Below are positions 52,357-63,970 of a DNA stretch of 64,000 bases, one piece after another; position 1 is the first letter of the stretch, and each line of letters begins with the position of its first letter. The notes under the pieces are model-generated. The model had not been told where the DNA came from and made no database searches. It was given only the letters and a program-made list of their open reading frames with translations. Position numbers and translations under genes: made by a program. Source of the stretch: Neoarius graeffei (taxonomy: Eukaryota; Chordata; Actinopteri; Siluriformes; Ariidae); assembly GCF_027579695.1 (NCBI RefSeq), contig NC_083571.1, positions 71,981,779 through 72,045,778 on the forward strand. The letters run 5' to 3'.

Positions 52357-54161
52357 CATACATGTCAAGTTATATGGGTTCCCTGTATTTTGTACGGGAA
52401 AATGCAATTTTTTGGCTAATATGGCGTACACTGATTTTCATACGGGAAAATTACATTTTGTATCAGAGATTTTTTCTGTTACTCCGAGAAAATTTTCTTA
52501 GCATCCACCATTTATTTTTTCAAACACGCATGCCCAATGAAACGGAACTATTTTCGATTTATGTGGTTTTATAGTTGCACGTGGTTTTCTCAGTCATTTA
52601 AGTCCATCGGCTTGGACTGCCCAGACTTCTGTGACGGCTGCAGAAGTTATGTTCTGCCAATTTCTCGTGGAACACAACATCCCCCTGACTGTGGCAGACC
52701 ATTTTTCGTGGCTGGCGAAAAAAACAAAAAAGTTTCTCGATTCAAAGACTGCACAGGTAAGCCTTTGTTATTTATTTATTTATTTTTTAAGTTTTTACTG
52801 TTTGCATGTTGGAAAGCTTCCTCCATTATCATGATAATTTAGGGAGGAGATACTAGGAGTCGCCGTTTATACAACGGCAACTGTAGTTACTCAGCGATTT
52901 CTGGCTTCACTTGCCTAAACATTTTAATTGCTGATAGACATTATATGTAGACACAGATGACCAACACCCGTTACCATCAGTCGTCAGTAAACTGGAAAAG
53001 TACTGAATGAAGAGTAATGGTGGTAACGACCGTTGGTAACCTGTCTCTAAAATGTGTAGTAGGGGATGGAGGCAATTTAACACCATCTACATGTTTGCCG
53101 TGCTCTGATTTTCTTTTATTGACCAGGAAAATAACAGATGTATATTGGGGAAAGGTCTTCGATGTAAAAACTGCTCTGGGTGTTGCCAGGTTTCCAATGC
53201 TGAAACAACTTTTTACTGCTTTGCTGTGCCTCCCACAGAGCAGTGCAGATAGTGAGAGGGCTTTTTCATTGGTTAGGAAAATTCATACTGAGTACAGAAA
53301 AAATATGGCTGCAGACACATGAACTGCATATCTGCAAATTAAAATGAACTGTGATGAGGAGCTACAACTGCTACCCAAGCAGTGATATTATAGCTAGTGC
53401 CAAATCTGCAACATCTTTGTACAACAAAGAACACTCCAAAAAGGAATAAGATTTAAATTCTTGTTGTAAATTACTGGGAAGATTTTCAATTTAACTTCAT
53501 AATTTATTAATTTTTCACTTATCCTTGTTTACATAATATACTTGATGTGGTTCAGTCATCTTTAGTTGGATCTAACACTGCTTGCGGCATCAACACTTTT
53601 TTCTCAAATGGAACTTTTACTAACCTTCATTTACTGTTTGACATGATTATATATAATTTATTACATGTAACCTACTGTTATATTTCAAGTAATTTTCTTT
53701 GATGGAATGTAATATTGTAGGTGATGTCAACACTTGTCAAACAGAACTTTGTGTAATTTTTTATGAACTATTTAATATTAATACATTTTATTTGCAAAAT
53801 TTACATCAATAATTCTGGTATTACTGATATAATGTACAATACAATAATTAAGTTTATAGTTCAGTCATTCTCTTTAGTAGATAATTGTTTACTTGACTGT
53901 ACATACAGTCCTTTTTAATTCAGTTGTTTTCTCTGGGATCTAAAATTTATTTTTATTCAGTCCATGCTTATTTGATCCCTTTAACTTGATGCAGTGTGAT
54001 AAATATGCCTATTACAATAGGAGTGTATAATGTGCAATAAAACAATTGGTGCTTTGGATTATATATTGGAATTTTTTCTCGTGTATAAGGGCTCATGGGT
54101 GTATGTAAGGGAAAAGTACAGATTTTGTAAGGGCATGGGGAAGTAAAGGTTGACATGTATG
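52357..54161 (+). mobile_element. hAT-type element with CATACATGTCAA ends, 6-bp target
   Basis: TTATTG at 52351-52356 (overlapping) and 54162-54167; ends CATACATGTCAA and TTGACATGTATG. It interrupts a LINE frame, which closes when the element and one TTATTG are removed. The plus-strand transposase lies at 52600-53385. Unit B has only the C-terminal part. Confidence 0.82.
52606..53385 (+). pseudogene. hAT transposase, N- and C-terminal parts
   Basis: First part (about 52606-52756): AEVMFCQFLVEHNIPLTVAD, HFSWLAKKTKKFLDSKTAQ, then a gtaagcc donor. Second part (53017-53385): ARFPMLKQLFTALLCLPQ, SADSERAFSLVRKIHTEYRK, NMAADT, stop, TAYLQIKMN. The central catalytic region is missing. A TGA replaces the Leu codon present in unit B (ACATTAACT against ACATGAACT). 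Confidence 0.75.
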
Positions 54162-54333
54162 TTATTGTCTTCATTATAGGTTTCACACGTTGGATGAGTG
54201 GTGAGTACTTAGGGGTGAGAGACAGAGAAAGGTGATCTGACTGTCCTATATATAAACGTATGAAACGACAAAATTCATAAATTCTGACAAATTATTTTTT
54301 ATATAATTTTTATCTCAGAATATGTTTTGTAGA

Positions 54334-54699
54334 GGGGCAGCACAGTGGTGTAGTGGTTAGCGCTGTCGCCTCACAGCAAGAAGGTCCGGGTTCGAGCCCC
54401 GTGGCCGGCGAGGGCCTTTCTGTGCGGAGTTTGCATGTTCTCCCCGTGTCCGCGTGGGTTTCCTCCGGGTGCTCCGGTTTCCCCCACAGTCCAAAGACAT
54501 GCAGGTTAGGTTAACTGGTGACCCTAAATTGACCGTAGGTGTGAATGTGAGTGTGAATGGTTGTCTGTGTCTACGTGTCAGCCCTGTGATGACTTGTCCA
54601 GGGTGTACCCCGCCTTTCGCCCGTAGTCAGCTGGGATAGGCTCCAGCTTGCCTGCGACCCTGTAGAACAGGATAAAGCGGCTACAGATAATGAGATGAG
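54334..54699 (+). mobile_element. V-SINE, unit C only
   Basis: ATGTTTTGTAGA at 54322-54333 and 54700-54711. Unit B has the empty site near 24912 and 25665. Missing a short piece near GATGACTTGTCC. Confidence 0.93.
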
Positions 54700-54749
54700 A
54701 TGTTTTGTAGATAGGGATTGTGTTGTGTGGTTGCGGTTTGCTTAAAACC

Positions 54750-55857
54750 TCCTGATGCAGCAGCGCCCTCTAGTGGGACTGCCGCTGAACCCGGAACGAG
54801 GGCATTTTTTTAATTTATTAATTTAATTTAATTTGCTTTGCCATAGTGAGATATATATGTAGATACATCATGGCTGGGAAACCACTACAGCTTACGCCAA
54901 TTACAGGGGCCCCATTAGTGACATCTCACTTTATTTCATCTAACAACTAACCTAAATAACACAGAACTATAAAAAGTGAACCAGCTTCATTAGCACCAAT
55001 ACTGCAACAAACCCACCTAATGTCACTCACCGGTGTCCTTCAGTTCATTAGAAAACAATCACAGAAGAACCCTCTCTCGCCCCCTGCTGCCTGCATTGAG
55101 TCATGACTAGTCATTTAAATCATTCATTTAAACATATTTTCGTTGCCAGAATGTCTAATTTTTTGCTATTAAAAATAATTTTCTACCAAAAAAACCCTAA
55201 GAACCAAGTTATCTTTTGAAATTTTGAAAGCAGTAATAATGTGCATTAGAGGTTCACGCACTCCTTTCTTTAAAAACAATGAATATGAATTTTTATTGGA
55301 TTTTACTGTTAATGCTAATCTTGCTGATATTAGATAGGTTTTTTTGTTTTGTTTTTTTGTTGTTTTTTTCCAGTTTTGTTTTTTATTTTATAATTTTTAT
55401 TATTTTTCTTTGGTAATTTGTAAATATGGTGTTTTTAATTCTTAAGAGTTTATATATATTGTAAATTAGATTTTTATCAAAGAAGAGGATGAATAATAAA
55501 AACCCCTAAATGATAAGACTGTGTAGTTTAACTTATGACATAATGTTTTTTATTTGTTTATTTACTCACCTAACACTCAAACATGCATCTTTTTAATTTT
55601 CCCTATAAAAAATGAGTGTCCTCTTCTCAAACTAATAGCGATTACAAAAAAAAGGCCAGAATACTCAAAGCCACAAATGTCTTCTACGAGTCTGCACAGT
55701 TAATTTTCTCTCAAAAACAAAATGTTCCTTGTTTCATGGTCGTTTTTACCGTGTTCTACCGATATAAAACCCACTTCCAGGACAGACGTGCCCTCACAAA
55801 CATGGCTGTTTCTCGCGTCCAAGACGGTTAAGTGATTGACACTTATTTTAGCCAATA
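54750..55857. repeat. Dispersed repeat R, copy 3, with an insertion
   Basis: Collinear with 25710-26500 except for the extra block 55197-55503. Confidence 0.7.
55197..55503 (+). mobile_element. Probable short retroinsertion, unit C only
   Basis: Flanked by AAAACCCTAA and AAAACCCCTAA; ends GATGAATAATAAA just before the second flank, like an A-rich 3' end. T-rich interior. Unit B near 26147 is empty. Possibly the 5'-truncated tail of a LINE or mRNA. Confidence 0.6.
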
Positions 55858-56190
55858 GAACTTATTCTCAGGTTTGAAAGTGGCCAATCAGGACATGATG
55901 ATTGGCCACTTTCAAAAGGGTGTGAAAAAAAGGAACAGAAAGCTGCAGCTCTTCCTCTCCTCTCTTACCTTCCCGTTACACAACCCCACCATCCCTTTGC
56001 TCCCCCTGGCGGGGGTTGAATGTAATAACAGCACATTTCAAGCAAGGGAAATGTTATACAGAGAGCGTGCACGTGACGTCACGAGGTCACGTGATATTTG
56101 TTTATCTGCCATCTTGGACGGCATGGCCGCGCATAGAACTTAGACGAACCCGTTCTAATTATCAAGTGTGTGGGAGTAGATCTTTCGAGA

Positions 56191-56748
56191 ATGGTTATAT
56201 CTTGTTCAGCATTTGGTTGTACCAATAGACAGGGCCAAAAGGAGGGCCTGTCATTTTATAGATTCCCCGCAGACGAGGAGAGACGCGCAAAATGGGTATC
56301 TGCTGTGCGAAGAGAAAACTGGTACCCCAGTTCTCATCTCATCTCATCATCTCTAGCCGCTTTATCCTTCTACAGGGTCGCAGGCAAGCTGGAGCCTATC
56401 CCAGCTGACTACGGGTGAAAGGCGGGGTACACCCTGGACAAGTCGCCAGGTCATCACAGGGCTGACACATAGACACAGACAACCATTCACACTCACATTC
56501 ACAGTCAATTTAGAGTCACCAGTTAACCTAACCTGCATGTCTTTGGACTGTGGGGGAAACCAGAGCACCCGGAGGAAACCCACGCGGACACGGGGAGAAC
56601 ATGCAAACTCCACACAGAAAGGCCCTCGCCAGCCCCGGGGCTTGAACCCAGGACCTTCTTGCTGTGAGGCAACAGCGCTAACCACTACACCACCGTGCCG
56701 CCTACCCCAGTTCTACCAGCCGAATTTGTAGTGAACACTTCCTATCAG
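56191..56748 (+). pseudogene. THAP exon interrupted by a SINE (unit C)
   Basis: ATG at 56191 with the same frame as 27533: MVISCSAFGCTNRQ ... ADEERRAKWVSAVRRENWYP S, then a SINE with target duplication TACCCCAGTT, then STSRICSEHFLSG to the donor gtaggtg. The SINE separates the two zinc-ligand pairs, so no THAP domain can be made from this copy unless the SINE is spliced out. Confidence 0.85.
56333..56702 (-). mobile_element. V-SINE in THAP exon
   Basis: TACCCCAGTT at 56323-56332 and 56703-56712; empty in unit B (27663-27674). Confidence 0.95.
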
Positions 56749-57425
56749 GTAGGTGTAATCTTCTAATTCAATACTCCTAGTACATCTGTTAAGTTGATTT
56801 TCGGATTGAATGATAACTGCATACTTAGAAACTAGACAGTACAGTGTTTGTGGCCGTCAGTCCGCTTGATCTCTAACGTTTAAAATGGCTATGCCTAGCC
56901 CTACTACCCTGGCCTAGTCTGACAATCAGGGGTGTAGCACAAAATTCTGGGCCCTATGCACAAGCAGTGGCCATGCCCCCCCAAAAAAGCTCAGCAGTTA
57001 ACAATGCTGAAAGTATCTAACAACAAGGGCGTACTACCAGTCCAGTCAGTTATGTAGCCACACATTAATCTAACAACTTTTAAAATGAATAAAAAACCCT
57101 AATCACAATACTTCACTGAATCTTTGTTTTATTTGCAGAATGATTAAAAAGTTGTAACAGTAAATGCCACCATAGGTCACCAAACATAATAGGCCTGCAT
57201 GAAAATTGAGCACCTTTGCATTGGGCTGAAGAGAACAGATTTTTATCAAGTAGCTTATTTATTACATAAAAGAAAAATGCCATTTCCAGATTTCTACATT
57301 AACAAAATACTTCCTTTAGAATGAAAGGTAAACAAAACTTGACTCTCTTGTCATTTTTCATTTTAAAAAGGGCAAAAAGAAAACAGGCTTCCACAAAGTG
57401 CTAAACACTGGAATTTATACCCCAG

Positions 57426-58026
57426 TTAGTGCCCACTGGCGGGTCTTCTTGGTGGCAAAATCATTGATGAGGTCCTTAAAGTCCAGTTTTCTTGCCTCTC
57501 AAGAATCATTCTATTCTTTTCTATTTCTGTCTGTATTTGTTTCTGAATGTGGCCATCAACTCCTGTTCCAGACAATAATGAATGCTGAAGCCTTTTCCAT
57601 TTCAAATAGCATTCCTTATGAGGCATGTTTGTCTCGTGTCCTGGTAATTTTCTGTACATTTTTTGCCATTTAATGTGTGATAATTTCACACCATCCAAGC
57701 AGTTGAGAGCACTTTTAGATGGCTTTTTCAGCTCGTGAGAAAAAAAGAAGGCATGGGATGCAATACAGAATCTCTGCACTTTCACTATAGATTAGCCAAT
57801 CTCTTTTGATTTTCTCACGGCCATTGACCGACTTTGCAAATTGAAGGTAGTTAGGAAATGGTTTCCCTTCCTTGTCTTTTGCTGTAATTTGATTCGTCTT
57901 TTCTTTGCTTGCCAATCTGCGTACTATTGTGTCTCTCTCTTCACTGGTCAACTTCTCTGGCCATAGTGCTGGATCCTCTGGCTTGCACTCCTTGGCACTG
58001 CCCTGACTACTCTTCATCCCTTTCAC
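57426..58026 (-). pseudogene. hAT transposase, TTF/ZMYM1-like N-terminal region, frameshifted
   Basis: Minus strand from about 58026: CKPEDPALWPEKLTSEERDT, KPFPNYLQFAKSVNGREKIK, RDWLIYSESAEILYCIPCLL F; near 57783 the frame shifts and continues FFFSHELKKPSKSALNCLDG, WQKMYRKLPGHETNMPHKEC, YLKWKRLQHSLLSGTGVD. CIPC.LF and H...C are ligands of the TTF-type zinc finger found before hAT domains in ZMYM1-like proteins. The catalytic part is missing. Confidence 0.75.
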
Positions 58027-58868
58027 TTCTCAGAACCTTCTCTGCTTTCACTTCCTTCACTTGCATCATCCTCTATCACATCTTCTCTATCTACCTGGAC
58101 AGATCCCTCTACAAGCATGAAGCATATGATATTAGCAGGCAATGTAGCCTAACTGATGTGATTGAACATGCTTAATATATAAATATTTTGTGTAAAACTT
58201 CCTCAAACTTCATATATTCATTTGCATCATAAAAAACTATGTGGCATTTTACTTTTCTTATGGATGTGACAAAAATGTAAACTTTTAGTCTCTTATTCTA
58301 ATTAGACTATAGCCAAACATAGGCTTCAGTAAAACACAGAGCATGACTTTAGTGTTGCTTAACACATTCCAGTAAAAATAGCTAAAATTATGTGCTTTCA
58401 TTTTAAACTAAAGGCTCACCTTGTCTCAAATCCCCAGTATCAGAGGATGAGGGGTCTGTTGCTGCATCCCCCTCTGTGACGGTCTCTGAAACTGAGTGCC
58501 ATGCGTTTCACAAGTTAGCTTTGCTACTAATTTGACAACCTATCCTTATGAACCTAGGACATTGAGACTAAATTAGGCTATTAGCCTAATTATATTATGG
58601 CCCAATAATAAATATTAATTTAATTTTTGATTAGTATACTATTGCAATGCAAACAAAAAAGGCATCATGTTCTTTCTAATTTTGTGTTGTGCAGTTTTTA
58701 GCACTGACAGACAATCACGGTGGTATTGAAGCATTTATAACCGTGGGTGTTCATTTAATGTAGGCTATTTGCTTTCACATTTGGGCTCACCTTTTTTTGG
58801 GAAAGAAGTTTGTGAGCAGTTGCTTTCCCTCATTTCTTTTTTTGTCTCTTTCCTGCCTCTCTTTTCGT

Positions 58869-59751
58869 CAGGGCCGCGTTAACCCTTGCCGAGGCCCTGG
58901 GCAGACACCCCCCCGAGGCCCCACCCCCACCTGTTGTCAGCTGCGCTCAGCAAATTCACCCCCTCAGACGTGCCTGTCTAACTAGACACAGAAACTTAAA
59001 TAATGACAGTGGCACAATTAGAAATACTATTGAACGATAAAATTTTATATCCATCAACACCTATTTAATCAAGAAAAAGCAATGGTGAAATAGGCAATTG
59101 CATGGTGAAAAAATCCATCAGACATCACGGTTAACAAGTCTGGTTAACTAAAGTTTAGCTTCAAGAAGCCTTTGAATGAGTGAGTCAATGAACAACATGT
59201 CAAGAACATAACCTAGGCCTACAACAGTTTCCTTAGTATTCAGAACATTCATTTGGTATATAAGCGTTCGTTTTCATTTTGGAATCCAGGCGACTTTTAA
59301 CTTGTGAAAACAAAGAGCGATAACAAAGAAAGAAAAATATCTTGCTTCTCAGAAATAAATCTCAAAATGTTAGGCTATGTGAAACATTTCATCCTTTCAC
59401 ACACGTAATGTCCCAAACAGCAGTGGCACACAGCTTTGCGCATTCAGTTTGACAGCCATGGGTCAACTTACAAGGGCACCTTCCTACTTTTCTGGAAAGC
59501 GAAGTCATTAATTAAATCCTTGAACTCAAGCTGGCGTAGCGTGTGAAGACATGGTGGACAGTGATCATATTGACAATGACGGGTGATTTATGCGACGGGA
59601 CAAGGTGGGCTTCCTTACGGGTAGCGAAATGCATCAAAAATGTTCAAATATGATCAAAACTTATGAAAATATAGTTTCATATTTTCCGATCTCGCTACCT
59701 CCGAGGCCCTGGGCAGCTGCCCATGAAGCCCATTAGGATAGCGCGTCCTTG
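58869..59751. mobile_element. Short hAT element nested in the 56937 hAT
   Basis: CTTTTCGT at 58861-58868 and 59752-59759. Left CAGGGCCGCGTTAACCC, right complement CAAGGACGCGCTATCC. Both ends contain GAGGCCCTGGGCAG. No transposase. Confidence 0.9.
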
Positions 59752-59938
59752 CTTTTCGTTTCTGAAAATGGGATTTTATTTTCTTGTGCATCATCTTCCA
59801 TAGCACAGACAGCCTACAATGCGCATGCGCTGCTTCAGCAAAATGAACGTTATGCTAAATGCGCCTAGTTAAAAAGCCTGGTGAAAGCGGACTAAACCAT
59901 TTCGTGCAAAGGGGGGGAGGCTGTCCCCCAGACACTAA

Positions 59939-60621
59939 TGGCCCTTTTCCACTACCCTTTTTCAGCTCGCTTCAGCTCACTTCAGCCCGACACGGCTCGC
60001 GTTTCGACTACCAAAAACCAGCACGACTCAGCTCGCTTCAGCCCTGCTTAGCCCCTAAAACTCGCACGGTTTTGGAGTGGGGCTGAAGCGAGCCAAACCG
60101 TGCCGAGTGAGGCTGGGGGCGTGAGCAGACACTCCCCTGTGCACTGATTGGTGAGGAGGAGTGTCCTCACATGCCCACACACGCCCCGCGAGCGCGCTGG
60201 GATCTGTAAACACCGTAAACCCGGAAGAAGAATAATTACGAATTACGAGAATTTCTGAAGCCTTATGCGCCTCGCCTCATCTATACGCTCTTGCCAGTAT
60301 CTGTCCGCGTTGTCGGTGACAACAAGCCACAACACCAAGACCAGCAACACTAACGACTCCATGTCCTCCATGTTTATTGTTTACTATTCGGGTCGTGAGA
60401 CTACCGCTTAAAAGCTCACTGATGTCACTGTTTGCGCTGCTTAACGACATCACCTGACGTCCACCCACTTTCGCTAACTCCACCCAATGTGTCCACCCAC
60501 TTCCAGCCAGCACGGTTCAGCGCGGTTGTAGTCGAAATGCAACTCCAACAGCCCCGCTCAGCCCGACTCAGCACGGCACGGCTCAGCCCGACTCAGCCGC
60601 GTTTGTAGTGGAAAAGCGGCA
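59939..60621. mobile_element. Harbinger-like element, copy 3 of 3
   Basis: TAA before and TAT after; ends as in the other two copies. MEDMESLV frame on the minus strand near 60370. Confidence 0.88.
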
Positions 60622-61121
60622 TATATGTACCGTAGGCTAGGACACACAATTCAATCCATTAATCAAACGATTTATTTACCCAAAACATTGCATTTACATT
60701 AGTTAGCAACATATATTGTGATCTTTAAATGGTATTGATATTTAAAGGAAAATAAAATTACAGACTCCTCAAGGACCCTCCCCCCACTTGGGGCCCTGGT
60801 AACTCAGTCCCCCTTTCCTCCCCACTACGACGCCCCTGCTGACAATGTTTTATCTTTTTGGCTCATATATGCCTTTGAAAGGCCAATCCATAGTAGGGAT
60901 GGCAAAAACTAAAAAAAAATCTTGACCGACCATTGAGCCTCATTAGCCGGTTAAAGTCGGTTAACCTATGAGTTTAAACAGGAATGCAAACGGCGGATGC
61001 GCCTTTTTCACGGCTGAATCGTGCAGATCCGATTTTTTTTAGGGGGGGGCGTTGGAGTGTCTGAATAATTTCATCAGAGTAAATTCTGTATTAAAATTGC
61101 TAAATAAGCAAATGCCACAGT

Positions 61122-61253
61122 CCATGAAACATAGGAAGTATGAGAAGAAAACAGTAAATCAGAAAGCTGCGCACATTTTCGCGGAAGCTGCGCAAATGTG
61201 CGCAGCTTTCTGATTTACTGTTTTCTTCTCATACTTCCTATGTTTCATGGACT
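61122..61253. repeat. Large inverted repeat in the THAP element (unit C)
   Basis: Arms of about 53 bp, GTCCATGAAACATAGGAAG... to ...AGAAAGCTGCGC and exact complement, with about 23 nt in the centre. Lies in the intron of element gene 2. Confidence 0.9.
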
Positions 61254-61330
61254 GAGTTTAGATTTCAAACATTCCTATGATAAAACGTCCTGCATAGTCT
61301 CTTTATGATAAACGTCTTAATGCCACTTAC

Positions 61331-61714
61331 CCGTGAGGTTATCAAGTAGACATTCTTCTTCGGAACCTTCCAGAGGTATAGTTGGGATGCCCATCCCGCA
61401 ACAAAATATTTATAGGCTTCCAGGCTCTTGTAAGCTTTGAGGGCTTTGCCAGTGTAACACGATTCACGATTAACAAGAAAATTGTAAATGTCTTGGTAGG
61501 CCAGAATGGGCAAATCGCTGGCACCACAGCTCCGAATTTCCCTGAATAAGGATTGCGGCAAGTTGTACGGATCTGCAATCCCCAACCTGGAACACTTTTC
61601 TACGTAACGCTGCCTCACGTCACCTTCAAGATGCTGAACAAACTTAGACAAGTAATCGCGCGATGTAGATGGGGTATTTTCTGAATTTTCTTGGGGATTA
61701 CTCCCTGGATCCAT
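61331..61714 (-). CDS. Element gene 2 first exon (unit C), intact
   Basis: ATG at 61714 and 128 codons to a GTAAGT donor (complement 61325-61330), phase 0. MDPGSNPQENSENTPSTS, FVQHLEGDVRQRYVEKC, IADPYNLPQSLFREI, ASDLPILAYQDIYNFLVN, GKALKAYKSLEAYKYFVAGW, then LYLWKVPKKNVYLITSR. Shares the D-(I)-Y/V-N-(Y/F)-L ... LKAYKxLxAYxYxV spine with 30204-30530. Upstream in-frame ATGs within the terminal repeat are possible. I recall similar N-termini in large fish proteins with a YqaJ-like nuclease; not demonstrable here. Function unknown. Confidence 0.65.
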
Positions 61715-61800
61715 TACGCTCATGCAAGGTAAACAATCCTGATGCCGTCCAATATGGCGGAGTACACACGTGCGGGTCACGTGACTGCACATCCTCTATA

Positions 61801-62161
61801 GGTTTGGATAGGCCTAAAGATTTTGTGTGAAAACTGCCGTGTAAAATTTGTAAATCTTTATCTGTCTGTTTCAAAATTTATACACATTCTGTTAAGATGT
61901 TTTTGAATCAAGAAATGTAATTTTTAGACGATTTGGTCTCTCAAACCCTGTTCTACACTAAGTGAATAAGCTCAGTGTTAGAAGTCTGATGGATCTGTGT
62001 GGAGAGAGTTGTGTTTATGAAGGTTTATTCTGACAGCAGGAAGTGAATCATTTAACAACAAGTTGAACAAACGAGTCTTTAAGAGTCACTTCACAGAATC
62101 ATTTGGCCTCCATCAGTCACATTATTGCTGACAAAATCAAAAGTCAGAACGAGACAGCAAA
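61801..62161 (+). promoter_or_regulatory. Probable promoter and 5' UTR of gene C
   Basis: Nearly identical to 36728-37089, with the same ETS-like GGAAGTGA site near 62040. Confidence 0.5.
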
Positions 62162-62213
62162 ATGAGGAGACGTTTTCATCACAGCCTGAGTCTACTTTTC
62201 CTTTTCCTGTCAG
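62162..62213 (+). CDS. Gene C: signal-peptide exon
   Basis: MRRRFHHSLSLLFLFLSG, phase 1 donor gtatgg. One residue (K to R) differs from gene B. Intact. Confidence 0.85.
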
Positions 62214-62633
62214 GTATGGATTATTATCCATATTATTATAAAAGGATCATTTCCCAGAGTAACAGGTAAAATAATGTATTTTAGATTTCTCCACAAATTG
62301 TTGAGTGATTTTTTTTTCCTAAACACTTTATTCACAGATACAGAGATGCTTTATGCTGAAAATTTCATTGTAAAGCATAAAGTAACAGAGTAAAATATTC
62401 GAATTAAGACCTCATTATTTTAACTCAGCTTCAATAAAAGAACAAATGTATAACCCTAATTTAATACACAATATATATCTTTTTTCAGAACAAATTAATG
62501 ACTAGAAATTGCTTATTTTCTAGCAAAAAAAATGTTCAGAGTTTAATCAGCTACATGAAACATTCCAGGTATAAAACACGTCCTCAGTTATTCTGATAAT
62601 TTATTATTATTATTATTATTATGTTCCTGCTTG

Positions 62634-63019
62634 GGTGGCACAGTGGTGTAGTGGTTAGTGGTCAGCGCTGTCGCCTCACAGCAAGAAGGTCTGGGTTCGA
62701 GCTCCGTGGCCGGCGAGGGCCTTTCTGTGCGGAGTTTGAATGTTCTCCCCGTGTCTGCGTGGGTTTCCTCCGGGTGCTCCGGTTTCCCCCACAGTCCAAA
62801 GACATGCAGGTTAGGTTAACTGGTGACTCTAAATTGACCGTAGGTGTCAATGTGAGTGTGAATGGTTGTCTGTGTCTATGTGTCAGCCCTGTGATGACCT
62901 GGCGACTTGTCCAGGGTGTACCCCGCCTTTCGCCCATAGTCAGCTGGGATAGGCTCCAGCTTGCCTGCGACCCTGTAGAACAGGATAAAGCGGCTAGAGA
63001 TAATGAGATGAGATGAGAT
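62634..63019 (+). mobile_element. V-SINE in gene C intron 1
   Basis: GTTCCTGCTTG at 62623-62633 and 63020-63030; the same insertion event as 37596-37974. Confidence 0.95.
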
Positions 63020-63970
63020 GTTCCTGCTTGTAAATAATTACAGAAACTATTCCGTCATTAAACTTCACCAAAACCTCCATGATCAGCTTTCTGCCTTTCA
63101 GACTGTGACTTTAAAAGACACACAGCTGAATTTAGTGCAGAATAAAAACATTACACATATTTGCATTGTGTAGATTTGTTTTATATATAACCTGTTGTGT
63201 GTATATTTATTTTTCATGCTTTGTTTTGTGTTTTGAGATTATCAGCTGAGGTTTTTCTAAAGTAGATGATGATGATGGTGATGATAATTATCGCCATTAT
63301 TATGGCATACTGCGGGCTCAGCTGTTTGTAAATGTTTTTAGGTGTAATTAGATTGTATTCAGCACAAAAAATAACTTAAGCACCTCATATGATACACACA
63401 AAAAAATGGAAGTGCAGTTGAATACATTTTCCACTCAATGTAGTAAACTGGGGGATTTTGTTAAGATGTAAATCAGTACACTTTAGACCTGTATGAAGAA
63501 ATAGAGTACAGTAATGTAATTATACTATAGAGTTGTGTGTGTGTGTGTGTGTGTGTATACACACACAAAGACCTTCTCAGGTGCAGCTTTGCGAATGTTT
63601 TCTGGTCATCGTTATTACAGGACAAACTCCGACTGTTTCTGAGTGAATTGGAGAGTTGCTGTATATTTGTTGGCTTTTGTGCAGATTTTATTTCGGAATA
63701 TAACAGTAAAAGGTGTTAAGTGTGTGTAGGATTTCAGACATTGTTTCACTTCAGAGCTGCAGTTGCACAAAATAAAATTGTGTCAAGAGAATCAGGAAAC
63801 ATATACATGTGTTCTGAGACTCTCAAGTGAAATTAGTCAATAATCAGAAACCTGATGATGATGATGGTGATGGTGGTTTTATTCTATTTGAATGATTTAT
63901 AGCAATCGACGAATGCATTGCATTTATGATGACTCTTCTATGAGACTCTCAGGTCTGTTTTCTCTTTCAG

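Larger units (their letters stand above)
56937..60838 (-). mobile_element. hAT element (CAGGGG ends), unit C only
   Basis: CTGACAAT at 56929-56936 and 60839-60846, 8 bp; empty site in unit B near 32260 (TCTGACGATG). Ends CAGGGGTGTAGC and CAGGGGCGTCGTAG inverted. Contains transposase fragments at 57426-58026 and two further elements. Confidence 0.93.
56058..61800. mobile_element. Two-gene THAP element, unit C copy
   Basis: Same ends and exon order as 26709-36727. The left end TACAGAGAGCGTGCACGTG, the right complement of TATAGAGGATGTGCAGTC. Later insertions: SINE 56333-56702 and hAT 56937-60838. Net length about 1.47 kb. Confidence 0.75.
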
